From: Bacillota bacterium
Lineage (GTDB): Bacteria > Bacillota > Limnochordia > Darwinibacteriales > Darwinibacteriaceae
Direction of reading: 5' to 3'
Assembly: GCA_012518325.1 (NCBI GenBank)
Contig: JAAYSR010000082.1
Coordinates: 1 to 6,376 of the forward strand
DNA length: 6,376 bases
A model generated the notes under the pieces. The model saw nothing but the letters and a program-made list of their open reading frames with translations. It had not been told where the DNA came from and ran no database searches. Positions 1 through 6,104 of the stretch are shown here, piece after piece. Numbering within the stretch: the first letter of the stretch is position 1; each line of letters opens with the position of its first letter. Made by a program: the position numbers and the translations under genes.

Positions 1-3
1 AGG

Positions 4-1380
4 CTAAGACGCAGGAAATTCCCGGGTCACGTTTTTGATCCACTTATCCCCCCGCAGGCGGATAAAGGCAATAATCCACTTGAAGCACTGGTCAATCCGG
101 GTGGCTAAGAAGACAAAGGGAAGGGGCAGTTTCCAGACAAAGGCCGCGAGCAGCGTCAGAGGAAGCACAACAAACCAGCCGCAGATCATATCCACCAGAG
201 CCACAAAGCGGCTGTCCCCGGCTCCGCGGTTAATCCCCACAAAGCAGCTGGCATGGTAGGTAGTGCCGATCATGGTAACCGCTACAATGCCAATCAGCGT
301 CACGCTCAGGCTGAAGACTTCCGGGTTGGCGGATGAACCGTAGAGCGAAACAAAGGGTGCGCGCAGCAAGAACACCAGCCCGGCCATGAGGAGGCCGACC
401 CCAAAGAACATGATCTGAATTGTCTTAGAATATTCCCTGGCCGTTTCATAGTCTCCCCTGCCTACCGCTTTCCCTACCACAACAGCAGCGCCGCCGGCGA
501 GGCCAAAGGTAAAGAGCGTTCCCAGATTAGCCATGGAGTTGGCAATGCTGTTGGCAGCCATGAACACCCCGCCCAGCTGGCCGATGATGGCGGCCTTCAG
601 CATGCCGATTAGGGCCCACTGGGCATCCGTGATGCCTACGGGAAGGCCGTAGAAGCTGTAGTCTTTGAGCATCACCCTGTCGATGGCCAAAAAGTCTCTG
701 GGCTTAAGATCAATCTCCTTTTGGACGGAAAAGGCGTAAAACCCTACCAGGAACATCTCGCTGATCCTGGCCAGCAGCGTGGCGATGGCGGCTCCCTGAA
801 CCCCCAGGGCGGGAAAGCCTAGTTTGCCGAAGATCAGGATGTAATTGAGGCCGATATTAACTACCAAGGTATGGAGGGCAGCATACATAGTAATTTTGAC
901 AACTTCAATGGTGCGCAGCATGCCCACCAGGGCTGTGGATACTGCAAAGGGTATGTAGGAAAAGCAAACGATGCCAAGATAGACCAGGGCCAGGTTTGTG
1001 ATCTGAACATCATCCCGACTGATCACAATCCCCACAATTGCCCCGGGAAAGAGCTTCATCACCGCAACCACAACTAAGGACACAATCAGGCAGATCCACA
1101 TTACCACAGCAAAAATGCGCTTGATCCGCTCCATGTCCTTCTTGCCCCAGTACTGGGCGATCAGTACTGAAGATCCGGCAACCAGCCCTGTCATTGTAGC
1201 TGTAAAAAGAGCCGTGATGCTGTTGACCTGGGCCACTGCCGCCTGGGCAAAGAGCCCGTGACTCGTGGATGAAACCATGATGTCATCCGCGATAACCACC
1301 AGAAAACTAAGAAAGGATTGCAGCGCAATCGGCAAAGCAATCCTCAGCATAGTCATGTAAAACTCCCGATCTCTAACCAT
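4..1380 (-). CDS. MATE family multidrug/cation antiporter
   Basis: A polytopic inner-membrane exporter of 458 residues, the usual MATE length, with about 12 hydrophobic segments arranged as two six-helix halves. MATE proteins expel cationic drugs or metabolites in exchange for Na+ or H+. Family marks visible: ADDIMV in helix 1 (residues 31-36, with D33 at the position of the conserved helix-1 acid), QYWGKKD after helix 2 (76-82), the LPVGI segment opening the second half (246-250), GKAVGRGD (303-310) equivalent to the first-half loop, and GINRGAGDSRF (382-392), a close match to the family G-x-x-RG-x-GD-x-RF loop. The ATG at 1380 is preceded by GGAG seven bases upstream (1388-1391), which supports this start. 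The gene ends in TAG three bases from the window edge and appears complete. It lies 74 bases downstream of the double acetyltransferase gene in the same orientation and may be cotranscribed with it. Substrate and coupling ion cannot be read from the sequence. Confidence 0.93.
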   Translation of the reverse strand: MVRDREFYMTMLRIALPIALQSFLSFLVVIADDIMVSSTSHGLFAQAAVAQVNSITALFTATMTGLVAGSSVLIAQYWGKKDMERIKRIFAVVMWICLIVSLVVVAVMKLFPGAIVGIVISRDDVQITNLALVYLGIVCFSYIPFAVSTALVGMLRTIEVVKITMYAALHTLVVNIGLNYILIFGKLGFPALGVQGAAIATLLARISEMFLVGFYAFSVQKEIDLKPRDFLAIDRVMLKDYSFYGLPVGITDAQWALIGMLKAAIIGQLGGVFMAANSIANSMANLGTLFTFGLAGGAAVVVGKAVGRGDYETAREYSKTIQIMFFGVGLLMAGLVFLLRAPFVSLYGSSANPEVFSLSVTLIGIVAVTMIGTTYHASCFVGINRGAGDSRFVALVDMICGWFVVLPLTLLAAFVWKLPLPFVFLATRIDQCFKWIIAFIRLRGDKWIKNVTREFPAS

Positions 1381-1430
1381 GTCCTGTCTCCAATGCTTAG
1401 TATTTTCGTTAAGCTGTTATTCGCTTTAGC

Positions 1431-1447
1431 GGCAGAAGGATCCTGCC
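1431..1447 (-). other. Small hairpin downstream of acetyltransferase gene
   Basis: The arms GGCAG (1431-1435) and CTGCC (1443-1447) form a 5-bp stem with a 7-base loop, starting seven bases after the acetyltransferase stop codon. A second mini-stem, CGCT-TT-AGCG (1422-1431), abuts it. No T-run follows on the minus strand, so this is at best a weak pause or processing site and not an intrinsic terminator. Transcription could continue into the exporter gene. I see no convincing promoter in the remaining gap bases. Confidence 0.3.
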
Positions 1448-1454
1448 CCCACCT

Positions 1455-2636
1455 TCATCCCATTTGCCCCGGAAACTTTAGCTTCCTTAGAGGCGGAAAC
1501 TTTTTATTGTATTTTTCCACTTCTGCTTTGGGCAGATTTTGAAAGGTCTCCGCGGCATAGAATTTTCCTTTGACGCCCTTCATGCTTCCGGGCGAGAGTT
1601 CAACAGCCATAAATGCGTCGAAATTCCTGCCGTCGGCTGTGGTGATGCCGAAGCTGTCACAGGGCTGAAAGCCAAAGCGTTTGTAATAGCCAGGATCTCC
1701 AAAAATCACAATGCCCTTACAGCCTGCCTTGGCAGCAAGCTTCATTGTCTCCGTTAAGAGCAATTCGCCAACGCCGCAGCCCTGCCAGTTTGGATCTGCG
1801 CAGAGGGGGCCAAAGGTGAGGATTTCATTACAGTCTTTCCCGTCAACAACCCTTGCCTTGGAATACATAATGCTGCCTATGACATTTCCGTCCTTTACGG
1901 CAATGCGGCTCAGTTCCGGCAGGAAGTCCCTGTCCTGACGCAGTTTGTGCACTAGATAGTGCTCATCGCAGCCGGGACGGTACCTGTTCCAAAACGCCCG
2001 CTGCGTAATCAGTTCCACTGCATACCAGTCAGCCTCTGTTTCCGGCCTGATTTCTACCTCTTCACGCTTCAGTTTCTTCCTGGGCTCTGGAAACCAGCCC
2101 AGATCCAGCCTTACTTCCTTTCTCTCCAAGTCGCTGTTGCTGTAGCAGCAGGTGTCCAGGCCGATTAAGGTAAAGCCCTGGCGGAGGTAGAAATCAACGG
2201 CATTAACATTGCGGGACTGAGTTTCCAAGATGACTGCCCGGCGGCGTTCCAGTCTGGCCTGTTCCTTGGCAGTTTCTATCAACGCCCGGCCGATTCCCCG
2301 CTTTTGCAGGTCCTCTGCTACCCAGAGTTGGGTAATTCTCAGACGGTTGGACCAGTGTTCCGGTTCGGTCTCGATTGCCGCGACCAATTGATCAGCTTGC
2401 AACACTCCCCAGGCATAGGCGTTGGGGCGGTAGTCGGCATACAGCCTGTCGGGAAAGCTGTGCTCTTCGGGAGAATGCGTCACGGGTTCGGGGAAAGCCT
2501 TCTTTTCAATCCCAACGCTGAACCCCTTTTCTGTCCTGTTAACAGTTACATCGTAGTACTGGTCTGTGGTGTAGCCTATGGGAAATATGGTGCCCTTCCA
2601 TTTCTCCTTCGGCAGATGTACAATGTCATACTCCAT
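1455..2636 (-). CDS. Tandem GNAT acetyltransferase (Sat-like + YhbS-like fusion)
   Basis: A cytoplasmic protein of 393 residues, about twice the length of a single GNAT enzyme, with two acetyl-CoA-dependent N-acetyltransferase domains. Domain 1 (about 1-180) carries the acetyl-CoA pyrophosphate loop QKRGIGRAL (111-119), then LETQSRNVNAVDFY (137-150), GF (154-155) and DTCCYSN (161-167). This pattern is typical of streptothricin/nourseothricin acetyltransferases (Sat4-like). A charged linker (about 182-194) leads to domain 2 (about 195-350), which has FGPLCADPNWQGCGVG (275-290) with the Q-G-x-G-x-G loop, VIFGDPGYYKRFGF (310-323) and ITTADGRNFDAFMAVEL (331-347), as in YhbS-like acetyltransferases. 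The tail (about 350-393) belongs to the second family. Both CoA loops look intact. The ATG at 2636 has AGGAA ten bases upstream (2647-2651). The gene sits between the ABC cassette and the MATE exporter. The family assignment is firm; the acceptor substrates are unknown, and drug acetylation by domain 1 is inference. Confidence 0.88.
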   Translation of the reverse strand: MEYDIVHLPKEKWKGTIFPIGYTTDQYYDVTVNRTEKGFSVGIEKKAFPEPVTHSPEEHSFPDRLYADYRPNAYAWGVLQADQLVAAIETEPEHWSNRLRITQLWVAEDLQKRGIGRALIETAKEQARLERRRAVILETQSRNVNAVDFYLRQGFTLIGLDTCCYSNSDLERKEVRLDLGWFPEPRKKLKREEVEIRPETEADWYAVELITQRAFWNRYRPGCDEHYLVHKLRQDRDFLPELSRIAVKDGNVIGSIMYSKARVVDGKDCNEILTFGPLCADPNWQGCGVGELLLTETMKLAAKAGCKGIVIFGDPGYYKRFGFQPCDSFGITTADGRNFDAFMAVELSPGSMKGVKGKFYAAETFQNLPKAEVEKYNKKFPPLRKLKFPGQMG

Positions 2637-2680
2637 GTTTCGCTGCTTCCTTTCTTCTGTTTGTCCCGGCCGTCCTTTCT

Positions 2681-2727
2681 TCGCAGTGAAAGACCTCCGC
2701 CCAAGAAGGGGGAGGTCCTGACTGCGA
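2681..2727 (-). terminator. Large stem-loop after the ABC cassette
   Basis: Two nested sets of inverted arms lie 13 bases after the binding-protein stop codon. The outer arms are TCGCAGT (2681-2687) and ACTGCGA (2721-2727). The inner arms are GACCTCC-G-CCC (2692-2702) and GGG-GGAGGTC (2708-2717), giving 10 pairs with one bulged base around the 5-base loop AAGAA (plus-strand reading). The position fits the 3' end of the ABC transcript. On the minus strand the inner stem is followed only by TTTC, and the outer stem by purines. It is therefore a poor classical terminator and may instead protect or process the mRNA between the importer and acetyltransferase genes. Confidence 0.5.
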
Positions 2728-2740
2728 TGTACAGATCGTC

Positions 2741-4048
2741 CTAGTTGCCGGACTGGATATTGTAGCGGCGAATTGCTGCCGTTACTTCTGCAGCCGCCTC
2801 ATCCAAGGCCTCCTGCGGTGTAGCCAGACCAAGGACTACCTGCTCGATGGCGACTTCCACTGCCTGGCGGGCCTCAGGGAACACACCGATTACAGCGCCC
2901 TGGGTTGCCGGAGTGACTTGGCTTGCTTCCAGCTGATCAATGGCGGTGCGGAAGTGCGGGAACTCCTCATGCAGCGCCTTAACTTCATCCAGTTCCATTG
3001 CCCGGCGGTCAATTGGGAAGTAGCCGGTATTGACGTGCCAGTAGGCTGTGCTTTCCGGTGAAGTCAGGTGCTTGAGGAACTTCCAGGCTGCCTCAATTTC
3101 TTCCTCGGGGTGGCCCTTGGCCATCCAGATGGAGCCGCCGCCAATGATGACCCCGCCCCTTTCCATTCCTTCTGGAACGGGCAGGAAGGCAACTCCCATC
3201 TCAAAACGGTCGCCAATGTCCGCCATGGTGCTGGCCAGACCGCCGGTGGAGCCGAGGCGCATGCCGACGTTGCCCGAGACAAAGGCAGAGCGCAGCGCGC
3301 CGCTGTCCCGGCCGGTATGCAGGTAGCTTCCGTCAGCCATCATATCAGCAAACCATTGGAGAATGCGCACGCCGGCTTCGCTGTTGAAGGTAGCCTCTGT
3401 AGCGGTGCCCAGGCGGCCGTTGCCGTTATTTACGTATTCAGCATTCTGGACAGCCATGAGCTGCTCAAAGTACCAGCCGTAGGCGTAGTTGCCGAAGCCG
3501 TACTTGCCGTCGCCGGTCATCAGCTTAGCGTATTCACGGAACTCTTCGAAGGTTACAGGCGGTTTCTCAGGATCAAGGCCTGCTTCCCGGAACATGTCCT
3601 TGTTGTAGTAAATGATGGGATTTGACGTGTTAAAGGGCATGGAATACAGCTGTCCGTCAATGGTATAGTAGGACAGGACGTTTTCAACCATGTAGTCAAG
3701 CTCCAAGTCCCCACGGTCCAGGAAGGGCTGGAGAGATACGGAGCTGTCCAAGTCAATCATCAGGCGGGTGCCGATCTCATAGACATGGACCAGATGCGGC
3801 GGCGTCCCGGCTTGAACTGCCAGCCGGTACTTGTTCAAAGTATCATCGTAGTTGCCCTGGTAGACCGCAACCACTTCAACCTCGTCCTGGGAAGCGTTGA
3901 AGTCATCGATAAACTGCTGCAGGATGTGGCTGCCGGTGTGTCCTCCCAGCCCGTGCCAAAACTCAACTTTCACCTTGGCGTAGGCGGAAAGGGACAGGGA
4001 CAAAAGCAGAACTGTCACGACCAAAAGAATCAGATGACGCTTTTTCAC
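2741..4048 (-). CDS. ugpB: ABC transporter substrate-binding protein, UgpB-like
   Basis: An extracytoplasmic solute-binding protein of 435 residues (E. coli UgpB is about 438). It captures glycerol-3-phosphate, a glycerophosphodiester or a related compound and delivers it to the two permeases encoded upstream. Residues 1-24 are a signal peptide: KKR, a long leucine/valine core, then SAYA before KVKVEF. There is no lipobox cysteine. UgpB-like segments in order: FWHGLGG (30-36), YQGNYDDTLN (63-72), HVYEIGT (88-94), MPFNTSNPIIYYNKD (137-151), AGLDPEKPP (156-164), GW (191-192), IGGGSIWM (302-309), WHVNTGYFPI (337-346) and PEAR (391-394). From memory of UgpB structures, the glutamate of VYE, the glycines of GG-x-S, the tyrosine of TGY and a late arginine contact ligand, and all have counterparts here. 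The start is GTG with a strong binding site. The family is secure; the exact ligand is not. Confidence 0.9.
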   Translation of the reverse strand: MKKRHLILLVVTVLLLSLSLSAYAKVKVEFWHGLGGHTGSHILQQFIDDFNASQDEVEVVAVYQGNYDDTLNKYRLAVQAGTPPHLVHVYEIGTRLMIDLDSSVSLQPFLDRGDLELDYMVENVLSYYTIDGQLYSMPFNTSNPIIYYNKDMFREAGLDPEKPPVTFEEFREYAKLMTGDGKYGFGNYAYGWYFEQLMAVQNAEYVNNGNGRLGTATEATFNSEAGVRILQWFADMMADGSYLHTGRDSGALRSAFVSGNVGMRLGSTGGLASTMADIGDRFEMGVAFLPVPEGMERGGVIIGGGSIWMAKGHPEEEIEAAWKFLKHLTSPESTAYWHVNTGYFPIDRRAMELDEVKALHEEFPHFRTAIDQLEASQVTPATQGAVIGVFPEARQAVEVAIEQVVLGLATPQEALDEAAAEVTAAIRRYNIQSGN

Positions 4049-4054
4049 TGCAAT

Positions 4055-4060
4055 CCCTCC
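4055..4060 (-). promoter_or_regulatory. Ribosome binding site fixing the GTG start of ugpB
   Basis: GGAGGG on the minus strand ends six bases before the GTG at 4048-4046. This near-consensus Shine-Dalgarno supports the non-ATG start, and the encoded MKKRH opening of a signal peptide follows directly. The rest of the 93-base gap to the permease stop shows no terminator hairpin and no good promoter, so ugpB is probably cotranscribed with the permeases but independently initiated for translation. Confidence 0.75.
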
Positions 4061-4141
4061 ATTTTATAGATAGTTGTTGCTAACGACAGCGGCACTAACT
4101 TGTGTTCTCTTAGCCTATCCCCCCGTTCCATCAGTTTATTG

Positions 4142-4969
4142 TCAGCCTTTGACGGCTCCTCCAACAATGCCCCGCACCAGCTGTTTCTGGAAGATGAGAA
4201 ACAGAATGATCGCGGGCAGGGTTACCGACACAACGCCGGCCATGATAATATGCCAGGCATCTCCTTCTGCGTCCCGCAGCATGGATATGCCGATTTGAAC
4301 GGTGCGCATCTGTGTACTGTTCGTCACAATCAAGGGCCAGAAATACTGGTTCCACGTTGACAGATAGGTATAGACCCCCAGAGTCCCCAACGCCGACCGG
4401 CTGAGGGGGATGATCACTTCAAAGAGATATCTGAAGCGCCCGCAGCCGTCCACAACCGCCGCATCATAAAGCTCCCTGGGGAGCTGCAGGAAGAACTGCC
4501 GCAGGAGGAAAATGCCGAAGGCCCCGGCAAAAAAGGGCACCGTCAGTCCCCAGTATGTATCCACCCACCCAAGCCTTTGAATGGTCAGGAAGTTCGGGAT
4601 AATTGTAACCTCGCCGGAAACCATCAAGGTGGCCAGGATCAGCAAAAACAAGGGGCGCTTGCCGGGAAACTCGATATAAGAAAAAGCATAGGCGGCAAGT
4701 GCCGAAGAGAACATCACCATCGTGGTCACCATCATGCTTTGCACCACACTGTTCAGCAAAAAGCGTCCCAAGGGAACATAGCTGAACGCGTTTTTATAAT
4801 TCTGCCAGTGGATTGGATTGGGAATCCATTTATGCGGACGGGCAAAGACATCCGACGGCTGCTTGAGGCTGGTGGTAATAGCCACGTACAAAGGCAAAAG
4901 GATCACTACGCAAAGTGCGATAATCAAAGCATGGGTGAGCACTTTTCTAAGCAGGCTGCGGTGCATCAT
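4142..4969 (-). CDS. ugpE: ABC transporter permease, UgpE-like (MalG type)
   Basis: An inner-membrane permease of 275 residues with six predicted helices (first about 12-34), typical for the MalG/UgpE half of a carbohydrate-type CUT1 importer. The cytoplasmic EAA loop that docks on the ATPase spans about 166-190 (ELYDAAVVDG, then IIPLS). It has DGC where DGA is usual. Further UgpE-like marks are EVTIIP (120-125), LLRQFF (155-160) and WNQYFWPL (206-213), plus the C-terminal GGAVKG common in this family. The start ATG overlaps the stop of the upstream permease gene as ATGA (4966-4969), so translation is very likely coupled. A second ATG follows immediately (4966-4964). AAAGGAG (4982-4988) lies 12 bases upstream of the first ATG, rather far for efficient independent initiation. 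The partner permease and binding protein flank it; no ATPase gene is in the window. Confidence 0.92.
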   Translation of the reverse strand: MMHRSLLRKVLTHALIIALCVVILLPLYVAITTSLKQPSDVFARPHKWIPNPIHWQNYKNAFSYVPLGRFLLNSVVQSMMVTTMVMFSSALAAYAFSYIEFPGKRPLFLLILATLMVSGEVTIIPNFLTIQRLGWVDTYWGLTVPFFAGAFGIFLLRQFFLQLPRELYDAAVVDGCGRFRYLFEVIIPLSRSALGTLGVYTYLSTWNQYFWPLIVTNSTQMRTVQIGISMLRDAEGDAWHIIMAGVVSVTLPAIILFLIFQKQLVRGIVGGAVKG

Positions 4970-4988
4970 TGATAATGCACACTCCTTT
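4961..4988 (-). promoter_or_regulatory. Coupling junction: RBS and imperfect palindrome over ugpE start
   Basis: An imperfect palindrome (4961-4980; GTGCAT and ATGCAC arms, 8 of 10 positions complementary) encloses the tandem ATGs of ugpE and the TGA of ugpA, immediately next to AAAGGAG (4982-4988). A hairpin here could hold the ugpE start closed until ribosomes finishing ugpA open it. The arms and spacing are seen directly; the coupling role is inference, and part of the symmetry may be chance within coding sequence. Confidence 0.4.
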
Positions 4989-5862
4989 CCGCATACCTGA
5001 ACTGAATCAGGGTGAGAGCTAGAATGATGAGAAAGAGTGTGATCGCCTGGGCACTGGCAAAGCCAAAGTTAAAGTTGATAAACGCATCCTGGTAGATGGA
5101 ATAGACAAGTACCGTGGTAGAGCGCAGCGGACCGCCCCGCGTCATGATGTGCACCGGGGCAAAGGAGCGGAAGGCGTCGATGGTTCCCACAACTACCAGG
5201 AAGAAGATGGTTGGCGACAGAATCGGCAGGGTGATGTTCCAAAAAACGTTCCACCCGTTAGCGCCGTCGATGCGGGCGGCTTCCACGAGCTCTTCAGGAA
5301 TGCCCTGGAGGCCCGCCAGCAAGAACAGAACATTGAGACCCATACCCTTCCAGATGGTGGCGATGGCAACCGCAAACAGGGCGACAGAAGGGTCCTGCAG
5401 CCACCGTTTTGGTGCGATCCCGATCATGCCTATAATATCGTTTACAACTCCTGTTGTCGGGAAAAACATCCAGGTCCAGATGATTGATGAAATACTTGTG
5501 GACACCGCGATAGTGCAGATGAACACAGTGCGGTAAAAGGTAATGCCCCTGATCCTCAGGTTGCCCAAAAGCGCGATAGGTATTGCCAGCGACAGGGCCA
5601 CCGGCACTGTGTAAATCGTATACAGTCCCGTGGTGCGCAGGCTGTTCCAGAACCGCGTGGAACGAATCAGGGTTTTGTAGTGTTCGATGCCGTTGAAGAA
5701 AATAGGCTGGCCCATGAAGTTCGTTTCAAACAGGCTTAAATAAAAGGAACGGATTAATGGGTAGAACACAAAGACGATCAGAATGATCAGTGCGGGAGCC
5801 AGGTAAAGCAAAGCTTCCAGCAAGCTTCTCATACCTTTGCTTCTTATTCTTTTCCGACGCAT
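4966..5862 (-). CDS. ugpA: ABC transporter permease, UgpA-like (MalF type)
   Basis: An inner-membrane permease of 298 residues (E. coli UgpA is about 295) and first gene of the importer operon. A basic N-terminus (MRRKRIRSKG) precedes helix 1 (about 13-40); six helices are expected. The ATPase-docking EAA loop is clear at 191-217 (ELVEAARIDGANGW, then LPILSP). Other marks are TRGGP (241-245) and a C-terminus, LTLIQFRYAE (283-292) ending in HYQ, that closely resembles UgpA. It pairs with the UgpE-like protein to form the channel for the UgpB-like binding protein. I chose the ATG at 5862 because a G-run site sits seven bases upstream. The frame stays open to a TTG at 5910, which would add 16 residues (MTHEWEKLVQIRGGAA), but that codon has no binding site and the extra residues do not resemble the family. 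The gene ends in the TGA shared with the ugpE start. Confidence 0.91.
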   Translation of the reverse strand: MRRKRIRSKGMRSLLEALLYLAPALIILIVFVFYPLIRSFYLSLFETNFMGQPIFFNGIEHYKTLIRSTRFWNSLRTTGLYTIYTVPVALSLAIPIALLGNLRIRGITFYRTVFICTIAVSTSISSIIWTWMFFPTTGVVNDIIGMIGIAPKRWLQDPSVALFAVAIATIWKGMGLNVLFLLAGLQGIPEELVEAARIDGANGWNVFWNITLPILSPTIFFLVVVGTIDAFRSFAPVHIMTRGGPLRSTTVLVYSIYQDAFINFNFGFASAQAITLFLIILALTLIQFRYAERSVHYQ

Positions 5863-5876
5863 TGCAGCACCCCCCC
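5863..5876 (-). promoter_or_regulatory. G7-run ribosome binding site for ugpA
   Basis: Minus-strand GGGGGGGTG (5876-5868) lies just upstream of the ATG at 5862. GGGGGTG can pair with the anti-Shine-Dalgarno CCUCCAC using one G-U wobble, with seven bases between the last G of the run and the start codon. This decides the ATG over the upstream TTG. A homopolymer of seven in a binding site is unusual. Confidence 0.55.
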
Positions 5877-5949
5877 GAATCTGCACCAGTTTTTCCCACT
5901 CATGTGTCAACTTATGTAATACGCCCCCTGCGGGAAAATTCCTCTTTTG

Positions 5950-5978
5950 TTAATAAAGTGCACTTGGTCTTAACCCAA
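5950..5978 (-). promoter_or_regulatory. Candidate promoter of the ugp-like operon
   Basis: On the minus strand, TTGGGT (5978-5973) and TATTAA (5955-5950) are separated by 17 bases. They match 4/6 and 4/6 of the sigma-70/SigA hexamers, and would leave a leader of about 80 bases before ugpA. The surrounding DNA is A+T-rich compared with the flanks. TTGAAT (5997-5992) with TTAAGA (5973-5968) at 18-base spacing is an alternative. The remainder of the gap 5863-6054 holds no open frame, RNA gene or riboswitch that I recognise. Confidence 0.35.
5956..5965. promoter_or_regulatory. 10-bp palindrome AAGTGCACTT, possible operator
   Basis: A perfect 10-bp palindrome abuts the candidate -10 hexamer inside the promoter spacer, where a repressor would block RNA polymerase. 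It is not a match to the CcpA cre consensus (which has a central CG) or to a Pho box. The regulator is unknown and none is encoded in the window. Confidence 0.3.
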
Positions 5979-6054
5979 TTTGCTATTTGTAATTCAAGAC
6001 TGCACAAGAGACCACGGAACAAGACCCAGGTTCCCGCCTGCTTATCCCAGCAAA

Positions 6055-6104
6055 AAACTCCTTTGCGCTAAGAGACCGATTGTCTCACAATCACAAAGGA
6101 GTTT
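6055..6104 (-). terminator. Intrinsic terminator of the methyltransferase gene
   Basis: Perfect 11-bp inverted arms AAACTCCTTTG (6055-6065) and CAAAGGAGTTT (6094-6104) are separated by 28 bases. On the minus strand the stem runs into six consecutive T (6057-6052), the classical rho-independent layout. On the plus strand the arm ends in GTTT only, so termination is mainly for the minus strand. The loop holds two alternative 5-bp stems, GAGAC/GTCTC (6072-6086) and GATTG/CAATC (6078-6092). It separates the methyltransferase transcript from the ugp-like operon. Confidence 0.72.

Noticed and set aside
2304..2744. Open frame of 146 residues on the plus strand
   Set aside because: It lies antisense to the acetyltransferase gene, has no family-like motifs, and the minus-strand protein in the same DNA has full GNAT signatures.
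3068..3625. Open frame of 185 residues on the plus strand
   Set aside because: It is antisense to the UgpB-like gene, whose frame is clearly the coding one; no plausible domain is seen.
4063..4068. TATAAA as a -10 box for a separate ugpB promoter
   Set aside because: Transcription would start inside or at the edge of the Shine-Dalgarno (4055-4060), and no -35 hexamer is present at proper distance.
5114..5536. Plus-strand open frame of 140 residues rich in Met, Thr and Arg
   Set aside because: Shadow of the UgpA-like permease, whose EAA loop and TRGGP motif are encoded on the opposite strand here.
5863..5910. TTG start at 5910 extending the UgpA-like permease by 16 residues
   Set aside because: No Shine-Dalgarno upstream of the TTG, and the ATG at 5862 has a well-placed G-rich site and yields the usual family N-terminus.
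5905..5910. Perfect -35 hexamer TTGACA on the minus strand
   Set aside because: No -10-like hexamer lies 16-18 bases downstream, and a start site there would fall at or after the ribosome binding site.
5905..5953. TTAACA, TTACAT and TTGACA hexamers as a possible PhoP box
   Set aside because: They are not spaced at the 11-base period of Bacillus-type Pho boxes, and they lie downstream of the candidate promoter.
6016..6034. Small hairpin GGAAC/GTTCC in the intergenic gap as part of a riboswitch or T-box
   Set aside because: A 5-bp stem alone; none of the conserved T-box or riboswitch core sequences is visible around it.
6006..6077. Direct repeat AAGAGACC (6006-6013 and 6070-6077)
   Set aside because: Only eight bases, no third copy and no target-site or inverted ends, so it gives no support for a mobile element or array.
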